The notes under the pieces: generated by a model
What the model saw: the letters and a program-made list of their open reading frames with translations, nothing else
Database searches by the model: none
What the model was told of the DNA's origin: nothing
Made by a program: the position numbers and the translations under genes
Part shown: in pieces, positions 1 to 6,543 of the stretch
How the letters are laid out: the number at the start of each line of letters is the position of its first letter
How positions within the stretch are numbered: the first letter of the stretch is position 1
IMG/VR virus record: IMGVR_UViG_3300046616_000599
Span: 1 to 57,194 of that record
Strand: one strand, 5' to 3'
Length of the DNA: 57,194 bases
Origin: a virus

Positions 1-252
1 CGCTACTGGGAGCAGGAGTTTCCTCAACTCAACCCCGTCAAACGCCGCGGAAACCGCCGGTATTATCAGCGCCAGGATGTGCTGATGATCCGGCAGATCC
101 GCGCGCTCCTTTACGATCAAGGGTTCACCATCGGCGGCGCACGCCTGCGCCTGTCCGGCGATGAGGCCAAAGACGACACTACCCAGTACAAGCAGATGAT
201 TCGGCAGATGATTGCCGAATTGGAAGATGTACTGGTGGTTCTCAAGAAATAA
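1..252 (+). CDS. MerR-family regulator, 3' end (host)
   Basis: The frame is open from base 1 and stops at 250..252, giving 83 C-terminal residues that start RYWEQEFPQL. The stretch after it (NRRYYQRQDV, then a helix of IRQIRALLYDQGFTI type) is the winged HTH of a MerR regulator, and the rest is a short C-terminal helix. In Pseudomonas such a gene commonly lies between ihfA and a tRNA-Pro, which is the order seen here. The N-terminus is outside the window, so the effector is unknown. It is chromosomal, not phage. Confidence 0.85.
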   Translation, partial: RYWEQEFPQLNPVKRRGNRRYYQRQDVLMIRQIRALLYDQGFTIGGARLRLSGDEAKDDTTQYKQMIRQMIAELEDVLVVLKK

Positions 253-340
253 AAAGCTGCTTTTGAATACTTCCAGTTTTCAAAAGCTTGCGCTATATTC
301 TTGAGCGCTCTTCGAGATGAAGAGCGGGTTGTAAATCAGT

Positions 341-417
341 CGGGGCGTAGCGCAGTCCGGTAGCGCACTAGCATGGGGTGCTAGGGGTCGAGTGTTCGAA
401 TCACTCCGTCCCGACCA
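341..417 (+). tRNA. tRNA-Pro (GGG anticodon)
   Basis: This is a 77-base cloverleaf with acceptor arms CGGGGCG and CGTCCCG, anticodon stem CTAGC/GCTAG around loop ATGGGGT (anticodon GGG), TTCGAAT in the T loop and an encoded CCA. It is the integration target: bases 370..417 belong to the 50-bp att repeat. The phage copy restores an identical 3' part, so the tRNA remains functional after integration. Confidence 0.97.
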
Positions 418-419
418 TA
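370..419. repeat. attL, 50-bp direct repeat in tRNA-Pro
   Basis: These 50 bases are identical to 56431..56480 and the two copies diverge immediately on both sides. The repeat runs from the anticodon arm of tRNA-Pro to two bases past CCA. An integrase gene begins 67 bases further in, as expected for the attachment site of a tRNA-targeting prophage. The crossover point inside the repeat cannot be located from sequence alone. Confidence 0.95.
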
Positions 420-433
420 TAATTCAATGACTT

Positions 434-463
434 AGCCCAACTCTAGCCAGTTGGGCTTTTTCA
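434..463 (+). terminator. Terminator after tRNA-Pro (phage-supplied)
   Basis: AGCCCAACT and AGTTGGGCT form a 9-bp stem around a 6-base loop, followed by TTTTT. It lies on the phage side of attL, so integration replaces the native terminator, which now lies at 56505..56531. Confidence 0.8.
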
Positions 464-486
464 TTGGTGGGGAGTTTTTCGGGACT

Positions 487-1665
487 TCATCCAATTTTCC
501 TTTTCAAGATCGTCAGCACCGGCCCGCGTGAGTCTGTTGCTGATACCATATTTGCAGCCTCAATCAGATGCCCGAGCTCAGCGCCTGAGTAGTGACTGGT
601 GATGCTGCCGTTCTTGTGTCCCAGCAAGGCCTTTCGATCTTCCTGAGTGACACCAGCCGCACGAAGACGACGGCCAAATGTATGCTTCAAATCGTGCACC
701 CTGATGGATGCGTACCCTGGGTGAGCGGGGCGAAGGTTTTCCTCCTGCCAGAGTTTCGCCGCTCTCACCCGCGCCTTTTTCCAAGCCGAGTCGTTCATGC
801 GATGCAGGGGAGTGCCGTTGTAAGGGAAAACCCATTCCTTGCTCAGGCCTCGCTGCTTGTCGATGACTGACTTGGCCACGGCGTTGAGCACTACCAGTCG
901 CTCATCTCCGTTCTTCACACCTGACCGCTCGTTGCGGCCGCCGAAGTCAGAAGGTATCAGGAACACACTGGCGCCCAGTTCTGGTACCGAAATCTCCCAG
1001 TCCCACCTCAACTTGCAGACCTCTTGCTCGCGACAACCCGTGTTCACTTTGAACAGGGCCATCGTCTGCAGGTGCGCCGGCAACTCTCCAAAAAGGATCG
1101 ACTGCTCTTCCCATGTCATTGGGTAGGGCTCGCGAACCTTTTTCTTCAAGTCCAGCTTGGCCAGCATTGGCACCGAATCAAGCCAGGGCCTGCGCTCCTC
1201 ATCCCGCCACTTCCTTGCGCAAAGCGAAAGAACCCGAATCACCCGCTCGATTGAAATATTGATCGTGCGCGGCGCTACCGGCTTCAACTGTTTCCCGCAA
1301 GGCAACACCATTCCCTTCAAACGATCCTTAATGAACGGCTCAAGTGCCTGGTCATCGATATGCGTCAACGGCAGGTCTTTGAGATAAGGGTGCAAGTGCT
1401 TCAAGTGGTGCGCTGTCAGCTTGATTGACGGCTGATCCTTACTCTCGATCAAAAACTTTGTTGCCGCTTCTTCCCAAGTTCGGATTCGCCGCACGCCGTA
1501 CACCTTTTGCTGCCGAAGCTGCTCAAGGCGATGAATCAGATACTGCTCTGCTTCTTGCCTGTCACCAGTTCCAGTGCTTTCTCGAAGTCGCTCACCTCGG
1601 AAAACCTTGTCGATTTGCCAGATCCCACCTTTCTGGTAGAGACCGGAGATCGCTTTTCTCGCCAT
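487..1665 (-). CDS. int: Tyrosine-recombinase integrase
   Basis: The protein has 392 residues, the usual length for tRNA-targeting phage integrases. The N-terminal 60 residues fit an arm-binding domain, about 70..160 a core-binding domain, and the rest the catalytic domain. Visible catalytic positions are R212 (TGCREQEV), a lysine near 251, H324, H350 (LLGH) and nucleophile Y359 (SHYS). The second box reads HDLKHTF, so lysine 327 replaces the usual arginine. It should carry out attP x attB recombination at tRNA-Pro. Its 5' end overlaps the excisionase gene by 130 bases in another frame. Confidence 0.95.
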   Translation of the reverse strand: MARKAISGLYQKGGIWQIDKVFRGERLRESTGTGDRQEAEQYLIHRLEQLRQQKVYGVRRIRTWEEAATKFLIESKDQPSIKLTAHHLKHLHPYLKDLPLTHIDDQALEPFIKDRLKGMVLPCGKQLKPVAPRTINISIERVIRVLSLCARKWRDEERRPWLDSVPMLAKLDLKKKVREPYPMTWEEQSILFGELPAHLQTMALFKVNTGCREQEVCKLRWDWEISVPELGASVFLIPSDFGGRNERSGVKNGDERLVVLNAVAKSVIDKQRGLSKEWVFPYNGTPLHRMNDSAWKKARVRAAKLWQEENLRPAHPGYASIRVHDLKHTFGRRLRAAGVTQEDRKALLGHKNGSITSHYSGAELGHLIEAANMVSATDSRGPVLTILKRKIG

Positions 1666-1949
1666 GGTTTGCCTCCTTTGGCTTCACCCTGGCGCTCGCT
1701 GCGGGGGTGATTGTTGTCCTGATTTGCCGCCTTTTCAACCGACTTGCTTTCGATGTAGGCGTCAGCCCATTCATCGAGCTCGATTCGGTCGAAGGCCACG
1801 CCCTGTTTCCCGATCGGGAATTCGCGAACGCTCGGGCGCACCGTTTTATTGAATTCGTCCCGGCACATGCCGAGGTAGCCAGGAGCATCGCCAAACCTGA
1901 TGAAGCGCGGTTGAATGCTGCTGGCCTTTGCCGCTGTGGCGTTTGCCAT
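1536..1949 (-). CDS. Excisionase-like DNA-binding protein
   Basis: Start ATG at 1949 is chosen because GGAG sits about 8 bases upstream; an upstream ATG at 1961 has no such site. The 137-residue product has a small winged-helix or AlpA-like core (RFIRFGDAPGYLGMCRDEF, then PIGKQGVAFDRIELDEWADAY) at about 12..65 and a basic, low-complexity tail. Position next to int and size suggest Xis, which directs the integrase toward excision. The tail is encoded in the 130-base overlap with int. Excisionases diverge fast, so the role is inferred mainly from context and fold. Confidence 0.75.
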   Translation of the reverse strand: MANATAAKASSIQPRFIRFGDAPGYLGMCRDEFNKTVRPSVREFPIGKQGVAFDRIELDEWADAYIESKSVEKAANQDNNHPRSERQGEAKGGKPWREKRSPVSTRKVGSGKSTRFSEVSDFEKALELVTGKKQSSI

Positions 1950-1992
1950 GTGATGCTCCATGCCGCGCGTGGCGGCAGAAGGTGGTGATGGG

Positions 1993-2487
1993 TTATGCGC
2001 CGGCCTTCGCCAGCACCGCGTCGGCAACAGCCATTGCGGCCTGCGCATCGTCGACATATGCGGGGTCGAACCCGCCTGCCAGGTGGATGGTGGCTTGACA
2101 GGCGCGCAGGTTCTCGCGGTTGAGTTTCAGCGCGGCGACCAGCTCTTCGTGCAGCCCGCGTTCCTCCCGGCCGATATCCCAGAAGCGCTGGCCCCAGTGT
2201 TCTGCCGGCGGCGGGTTGCTGTTCTGCGCGCCGAGTGCCAGTGCGCCGACCACAGCGTCCAGTAGGTCGCGCTTGTAGGCGTTGTCGCCGTCGATGCTCA
2301 GGCCGCGCCGACGCAGGGTTGAAACGACCTCGTTCAGGTCGAGCCCTTCGTCCTGTAGCACGATGTCGAGTTCTGGTTTTTCCGGGGTGTAAATGGCCAA
2401 GCAGAGTTTGGCGCCGGCCGGCAAGCTGGCGCTGATCTTCTCCAGCGCATCGCTCGCTGTTTCATGAAAGCGGTTCAGTGCGGACAT
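1993..2487 (-). CDS. Hypothetical phage early protein
   Basis: The start at 2487 is supported by GAGGAA 6 bases upstream. The 164-residue acidic protein has no motif that I recognise; it is mainly alpha-helical with conserved-looking segments HWGQRFWDIGREERGLHEELV and a C-terminal alanine-rich helix. It is the last gene of the leftward early operon before xis/int. No function can be assigned. Confidence 0.75.
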   Translation of the reverse strand: MSALNRFHETASDALEKISASLPAGAKLCLAIYTPEKPELDIVLQDEGLDLNEVVSTLRRRGLSIDGDNAYKRDLLDAVVGALALGAQNSNPPPAEHWGQRFWDIGREERGLHEELVAALKLNRENLRACQATIHLAGGFDPAYVDDAQAAMAVADAVLAKAGA

Positions 2488-2588
2488 ACGAATTCCTCGC
2501 CCGCCGTTCACCGGCAGGTGTATTGGGTTATGGAATTGAGAGGCTGTAAGCTGTGGACTTGCGTTTTTAACTTACGAAGGGATGGCGG

Positions 2589-3059
2589 ATGGCAAACGAA
2601 GAAGACTCCGATTTGTATAGGGCGATCGGAATGGCGACTGTGAGCTCGCAGCTATTCGAGAAGGTATTTGTTTTAGCCGCGAGATTTGCGTTTAAACAAC
2701 CAGATGTCAGAACGATAGAAGAGATCGTTCCCGTTAAGACATCTACGGCCTTTAAGCAGCCTGTAAAAGCGTTATTGAAGGAAATATCTGGATCGGTGCC
2801 CTTGCCGGAGCTCGAAGACCGAATATCTGCCCTCATTGAAAAGCGCCATAGGGTCGTTCATCGAATCGTTGAAGAAACAGGCTGGCCAGGCAAAACGAGT
2901 ACTGAAGAGCAACGCCAAGACATTGGCCAGCTTTGTGACGAAGTTATTTCGGAAAGCAAACTCCTTACGGATGTGCTGTATGACTTAATGGTCGAGTGGA
3001 TGGCCAAGATCCCAGAACTACGTGGCGCCCTCGAAGATCAGCGCCACGGCCCCTTGTAG
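2589..3059 (+). CDS. HEPN-like protein, plus-strand cassette
   Basis: This 156-residue protein lies opposite to all its neighbours. It is predicted to be all helical and contains KRHRVVHR at about 82..89, an R-H-x3-H arrangement that fits the Rx4-6H motif of HEPN ribonucleases. HEPN proteins are known as RNase toxins and antiviral effectors; that this one is a nuclease is inference. AGGGA precedes the ATG. Its last ten codons run over a small minus-strand gene. No antitoxin (MNT-type) is adjacent, so it may act alone or be catalytically silent. Confidence 0.7.
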   Translation: MANEEDSDLYRAIGMATVSSQLFEKVFVLAARFAFKQPDVRTIEEIVPVKTSTAFKQPVKALLKEISGSVPLPELEDRISALIEKRHRVVHRIVEETGWPGKTSTEEQRQDIGQLCDEVISESKLLTDVLYDLMVEWMAKIPELRGALEDQRHGPL

Positions 3060-3094
3060 ATGAGGTAGGCCATGTAGAGCGGTGCGAAGATCAT
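3018..3094 (-). pseudogene. Small membrane-peptide gene, probably frameshifted
   Basis: An ATG at 3094 overlaps the stop of the next gene upstream (ATGA), the coupling used throughout this operon. As read it makes an 18-residue peptide starting MIFAPLYMAYLIYKG and stopping at 3038. Adding one base in the G run after AAG restores a hydrophobic continuation AVALIFEGAT with a stop at 3018. A one-base deletion is therefore likely, possibly linked to arrival of the convergent HEPN-like gene. The reconstruction is inference. Confidence 0.4.
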
Positions 3095-3417
3095 GGCGTC
3101 AACTCCTTGCGAACGGCAATCACCGCGTCGGTTTGCTCGTCCAGGTGATGGCCGTTGATCACGATGTTGTCCGGCGTTAGGCCGGCGAACAGGCCGCCGT
3201 TATGGATGGTGTCGACATCAGCTTGGCGAAGTACCAGATAGCGATCGGCGTCTTTACGCAGCGTTTTGTTTTCGCTACGCAATTCGGCATTCCTGACCTG
3301 CAATGAATGGATGGCGTCGACAACATCTTGCGCACTTGCATCAACCTTCAGCCCAAGCTCATGAGCCGCGCAGAGAAAGGTCTCAATCAGATTTTCCAGT
3401 TTTGAATGGTCGCTCAT
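3091..3417 (-). CDS. Phage coiled-coil hypothetical protein
   Basis: The start ATG at 3417 forms an ATGA overlap with the preceding small gene. The 108 residues include a coiled-coil segment (VRNAELRSENKTLRKDADRY, about 47..66) and a C-terminal part ending DEQTDAVIAVRKEL. The LRKDAxRYxxL motif recurs in the rightward early protein at 20929..21321, so the two belong to related phage families. Function unknown; an ATG further upstream was rejected because it would overlap other genes extensively. Confidence 0.75.
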   Translation of the reverse strand: MSDHSKLENLIETFLCAAHELGLKVDASAQDVVDAIHSLQVRNAELRSENKTLRKDADRYLVLRQADVDTIHNGGLFAGLTPDNIVINGHHLDEQTDAVIAVRKELTP

Positions 3418-3494
3418 CCGATCACCGCCTTTATGGTCAGTACCAATGGAAGCCAGAAGAAGAGGGTGCAGCCGGCAATGCACTTGGTGATCAT
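3414..3494 (-). CDS. 26-residue membrane peptide
   Basis: This tiny gene fills exactly the space between two neighbours, with ATGA overlaps at both ends (start 3494 overlaps the stop of the ASCH-like gene; its stop overlaps the start at 3417). The peptide MITKCIAGCTLFFWLPLVLT is one hydrophobic helix with a short charged end. The coupling on both sides is the main evidence that it is translated. Function unknown. Confidence 0.6.
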   Translation of the reverse strand: MITKCIAGCTLFFWLPLVLTIKAVIG

Positions 3495-4267
3495 GGCGTC
3501 ACCCGCTTGAACTCGACGACCCAGACCCATGGGTTGGCGTCCCAGTCGCCGCCGGTTGAGTTCCAGAGGTTGGCGAACGCCCAGCGTGGCGCTCCCAGGC
3601 ATTGTTCATGACTGGTTGTCTTGTCCCACATCCATCCGTCGCGCTGCGGGTGATGCTCCTTCGGCGCCGGGCAGTCGCCGACCTCGGTCCAGCCTTTCCC
3701 TGAGTGACCGCACTTGCGCCCGTAATCGGTGAAGAAGCAGCCTTCAGCCTGGGCCTGCTCATCGCTGATGTCCTGCAACCTCTCGACGCGCACGTCGGTG
3801 ATCTCCAGCAGGATGCGGCTGGCCCAGCGCGGCATGTGGATGCTTGGACGGCCTTTCCCTGTCGTGAGCATTGCGCATCCGGTTTGCCTGACGGCCCCAT
3901 CTGCTGGGTACCAGATCGGTTCGCCTTGGCTCAGATCTCGCGGTGCCACTGCATCGACCTGGGCGTCAGCTGCCCATGCCTCGCGCACCCACAATCGTTC
4001 GCCGCGACGCCCGTATGGGCAAGGCGCGAATTCTTCCAGCTCCTTGGCGCACTCCGCTTCGGTTGCTCCGAACACGCCGAAACCGTAGCGCGGGTCGCGC
4101 TGAGCAATGGCCATCCAGCGATGACGCTCGCCGGCAGCAATTGTGGTGTCTTCAGTGGGAATCTGCCCACCCTTGACCGGCCGCCGCGTGACTGTCTTCC
4201 GGCCATCCAGAATGGCGCGCACCATCGGCGCCGAGAACAGGATCGGCCGTTCCTTGATATCGGTCAT
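3491..4267 (-). CDS. ASCH-like phage protein
   Basis: The start at 4267 makes an ATGA overlap with the stop of the gene before it. The 258-residue protein begins ERPILFSAPMVRAILDGRKTVTRR, the typical opening of phage ASCH-domain proteins, and continues with GERLWVREAWA and RWASRILLEITDVRVERLQDI, also typical of that family. ASCH domains bind RNA or act as amidohydrolases on modified cytidine in YqfB; the role in phages is unproven, and the label morphogenetic protein sometimes used is not supported by sequence. Confidence 0.8.
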   Translation of the reverse strand: MTDIKERPILFSAPMVRAILDGRKTVTRRPVKGGQIPTEDTTIAAGERHRWMAIAQRDPRYGFGVFGATEAECAKELEEFAPCPYGRRGERLWVREAWAADAQVDAVAPRDLSQGEPIWYPADGAVRQTGCAMLTTGKGRPSIHMPRWASRILLEITDVRVERLQDISDEQAQAEGCFFTDYGRKCGHSGKGWTEVGDCPAPKEHHPQRDGWMWDKTTSHEQCLGAPRWAFANLWNSTGGDWDANPWVWVVEFKRVTP

Positions 4268-4869
4268 GGCGTCACCTCGCGGCGTGCCCACCAGCAGACC
4301 GGGCCGTTGTCGGTGTCGTGGATCGACAGACAGAACCAGCCTTCGCCGTCGGGTTTATCCGGATCCCAGTAGCTGCAATCCGAATCGCCAGCGTCGAAGT
4401 AGCGATCGGATATCGCTTGGTCGCTGTGGTACTCGAGCTCGACCATCTTCACTTGCAGGCCTTGCTCGGCGATCCAGGCTTTGCATTTCTCACCGTCGCC
4501 CTCATCAAAATCAGGCAAGTCGGGATGTTGGAACATGCCGTCTTCATCCCGATTTACCGGCCAGTGTTTGATCAGGCCAACGCGATCGACGCGCTCAATC
4601 TCTGCCAGCAGTAGTGCCGCTGCCTTCACAAGGTCGCGGCGCCGATCAGAACTCGGCTTGAACTCACCGATCACACGGGGCCAGGCAGTACTCCGGCTGC
4701 GCGGCATCCCAGCGAGGCTTGCATAGGTGGATGCGGCTTCGGCAAGTTCTCCGTTCACGTAAAGGTCGTCGCGATACAGCGAAAAGCCCTCGGCGGACAC
4801 TTGGCGTTGTCGCTCGGCCATGACATCCCGCGCTGCGCTGTTGAGGCGAGTTTCATTTTCTTCAGGCAT
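4264..4869 (-). CDS. Conserved phage hypothetical protein
   Basis: AAGGA lies 8 bases before the ATG at 4869. The 201-residue protein has an N-terminal module of a common phage family: DVMAERQRQVSAEGF, then GELAEAASTYA, then SSDRRRDLVKAAALLLAEIERVDR (about 15..95). The C-terminal half is acidic and aromatic. It is the upstream member of a coupled block with the ASCH-like gene. No biochemical function is known to me. Confidence 0.75.
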   Translation of the reverse strand: MPEENETRLNSAARDVMAERQRQVSAEGFSLYRDDLYVNGELAEAASTYASLAGMPRSRSTAWPRVIGEFKPSSDRRRDLVKAAALLLAEIERVDRVGLIKHWPVNRDEDGMFQHPDLPDFDEGDGEKCKAWIAEQGLQVKMVELEYHSDQAISDRYFDAGDSDCSYWDPDKPDGEGWFCLSIHDTDNGPVCWWARREVTP

Positions 4870-4915
4870 GACTTCGTCCTTGCCGCTATAGCGGCTGACT
4901 TTGAAGGGGGAGGGG

Positions 4916-5254
4916 TTACAGGTTTTGCGGATGGAGTACGGATGTACTCCTATCGGGTTTTGGCTGGATGGCCTTCACGGCCAGGCCCGATACGGCCTTG
5001 CTGTAGATGAACTTGATCTGATCCTAGGGGATGGTGTGTTTCTGCCCGTACTCGCCGTCGCATATTGAGCAACCTTCGACTGGCTCTTCAAGCTCGCAGC
5101 ATTCAGGGCATTCTTTGGTAACCGGCAACTTGAACTCGCCAAGCAACAGGGCTTTGGCACCATTCTCTGCGGTGAGCCGCTTGGGAATCAGGCAGTAGCC
5201 ATCAGGGATCGATATAGCTGACGCACTCAGCTCTGTGCTGGCTGATAGGAGAGT
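4916..5254 (-). pseudogene. Cys-rich phage protein, amber codon and lost start
   Basis: The minus frame is open from 5254 but contains no ATG or GTG before IPDGYCLIPKRLTAENGAKA. It continues through a probable zinc site CPECCELEEPVEGCSIC to HTIP, then TAG at 5026..5024, and reads on as DQIKFIYSKAV to TAA at 4916. A TGG-to-TAG change (IPWDQIKF) is the simplest explanation. The 5' end is missing exactly where the AT-rich cassette 5288..6543 starts, so the insertion probably removed it. Confidence 0.6.
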
Positions 5255-5287
5255 TTAAAGGTGGCTGTGCTGCATAATTAAGCGCAT

Positions 5288-5316
5288 AAAAAAACCGGCT
5301 TCTCAGCCGGTTTTTT
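5288..5316. terminator. Bidirectional terminator at cassette edge
   Basis: ACCGGCT and AGCCGGT pair around TCTC, flanked by A7 on one side and T6 on the other, so it works on both strands. It ends the leftward membrane-GAF gene pair and insulates it from the early operon. Confidence 0.85.
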
Positions 5317-5317
5317 A

Positions 5318-5539
5318 TTATTCTTTGCTATATATTTCTCTAAGGAAATATGTGCCGCTTTTTTTAATTTCATCTTCGACCCACTGAGTGGAGTATGAGT
5401 TGTTTAGTTGATCGTTTTCAACTAGATAGCTTTCGAAACTCATGTTTATCGAGGTCATGTTTTCACGTATCTCGGCATCGCGTTCGCTGTCGAGGCTAGG
5501 CTTGGAGGCTAGTCCGAGAAAATAATCCTTTAGGCTCAT
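5318..5539 (-). CDS. Small partner protein of the membrane-GAF gene
   Basis: The ATG at 5539 overlaps the stop of the upstream gene (ATGA) and is preceded by a strong GGAGGA site, so the two genes are translationally coupled. The 73-residue product is charged, soluble and unlike any family I recognise (YFLGLASKP, then FESYLVENDQLNNSYSTQWV). Low GC sets the pair apart from the rest of the phage. It may be a regulator, immunity or effector partner; the sequence does not decide. Confidence 0.75.
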   Translation of the reverse strand: MSLKDYFLGLASKPSLDSERDAEIRENMTSINMSFESYLVENDQLNNSYSTQWVEDEIKKSGTYFLREIYSKE

Positions 5540-6486
5540 TGATTTCCTCCTCCGGGAGCGTCCATTGCTGCAATGTTACGCTCAATATATATTGACAAGA
5601 GTTTTGCGGTAGTTAATGCAAAAAACTTATCAAGCTCCCAATCAAATTGATTGGTGTGACTACTCGTGAACACTAGCACTCCTAGCGGTTTTTTACCATT
5701 CGTATTGCAGGTGTCACTCACAGGTATAGACATAAATGAGCGATATTTTGTTTTGTCCATAGGCTCATTTGATGCTGACGTGGCAAGCTCAGAGCTGGTG
5801 AGAATATCATGACAAATTTTTGCCTCTCGTTGAGCAAATGCCAATCCTACGTGGCCTACCCCTGGCTTCCAGCGCCGGTTGGAAGTCGCTAATCTATCAT
5901 CATGCTTCCGCCAGGCGATAAAAAGCTCATCGCTTTTGCCATCATAGAGATAGAGCGCCATATTATAAAGACTGTCGGCCTTATATCCAAAAAGTTGGGT
6001 GCGGTGCTTGGCGATGTGCCAAAGCATTGCTTGAAGGCCCTTTTCCCAATTTTTCCATCGATTTCGTAGTAATCCATTTTCCGGGACGGTGTTCAACTCT
6101 TCAATACGTGCTTCCAGCTCAAGTGTCATCAAATAGATCACACTTTGCTGCGCGGCTGATTTTTCGAATAGTTGCTCTGCTTTGGGAATTATCTCATTTT
6201 TATATTTTTCATTCTTTTCAAGAATTTCATCAACAGCTATTGATAGTGATTTTTTATTCGCCGCTTCAAACATTGACCAAGCAAATTTAAGGTGAATTAG
6301 TGCTGCTACCCCGTACAATACCCATTCTGTATTGTCTATCGGGGTTGTGCCGAATAACTTGCTGGCAAGCAGGCCGATGATTAAAGGGGCGACTAATGTC
6401 ATCCAAGTGTTGGCGCAATACAGCGAAAATGACGCTATCCGTACTTCAATTGCTTTGTTGTAAATGTTGTTAGTTTTGATGTCCAT
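5536..6486 (-). CDS. Membrane protein with coiled coil and GAF-like domain
   Basis: ATG at 6486 is preferred to an upstream TTG. The 316-residue protein has two hydrophobic segments at about 25..75 (LVAPLIIGLLASKLF, then EWVLYGVAALIHLKFAW), a helical charged region to about 140, and a C-terminal GAF-like domain with GVGHVGLAFAQ, YRSFMSIPV and KPLGVLVFTSS. GAF domains bind small ligands, including cyclic nucleotides. Membrane plus sensor plus a coupled small gene resembles accessory or defence cassettes in prophages. That role is inference; no catalytic domain is visible. Confidence 0.75.
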   Translation of the reverse strand: MDIKTNNIYNKAIEVRIASFSLYCANTWMTLVAPLIIGLLASKLFGTTPIDNTEWVLYGVAALIHLKFAWSMFEAANKKSLSIAVDEILEKNEKYKNEIIPKAEQLFEKSAAQQSVIYLMTLELEARIEELNTVPENGLLRNRWKNWEKGLQAMLWHIAKHRTQLFGYKADSLYNMALYLYDGKSDELFIAWRKHDDRLATSNRRWKPGVGHVGLAFAQREAKICHDILTSSELATSASNEPMDKTKYRSFMSIPVSDTCNTNGKKPLGVLVFTSSHTNQFDWELDKFFALTTAKLLSIYIERNIAAMDAPGGGNQ

Positions 6487-6514
6487 CTCGTTGCTTCTCA
6501 ATTACGTACGCACC

Positions 6515-6543
6515 TGTATGCTCTAACGTAGGGCTCACGTCAA
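6515..6543 (-). promoter_or_regulatory. Candidate promoter of the membrane-GAF pair
   Basis: On the minus strand TTGACG (6543..6538) is followed after 17 bases by CATACA (6520..6515), 29 bases before the ATG at 6486. The -35 is good and the -10 weak. A private promoter would allow expression in the lysogen. Confidence 0.4.
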
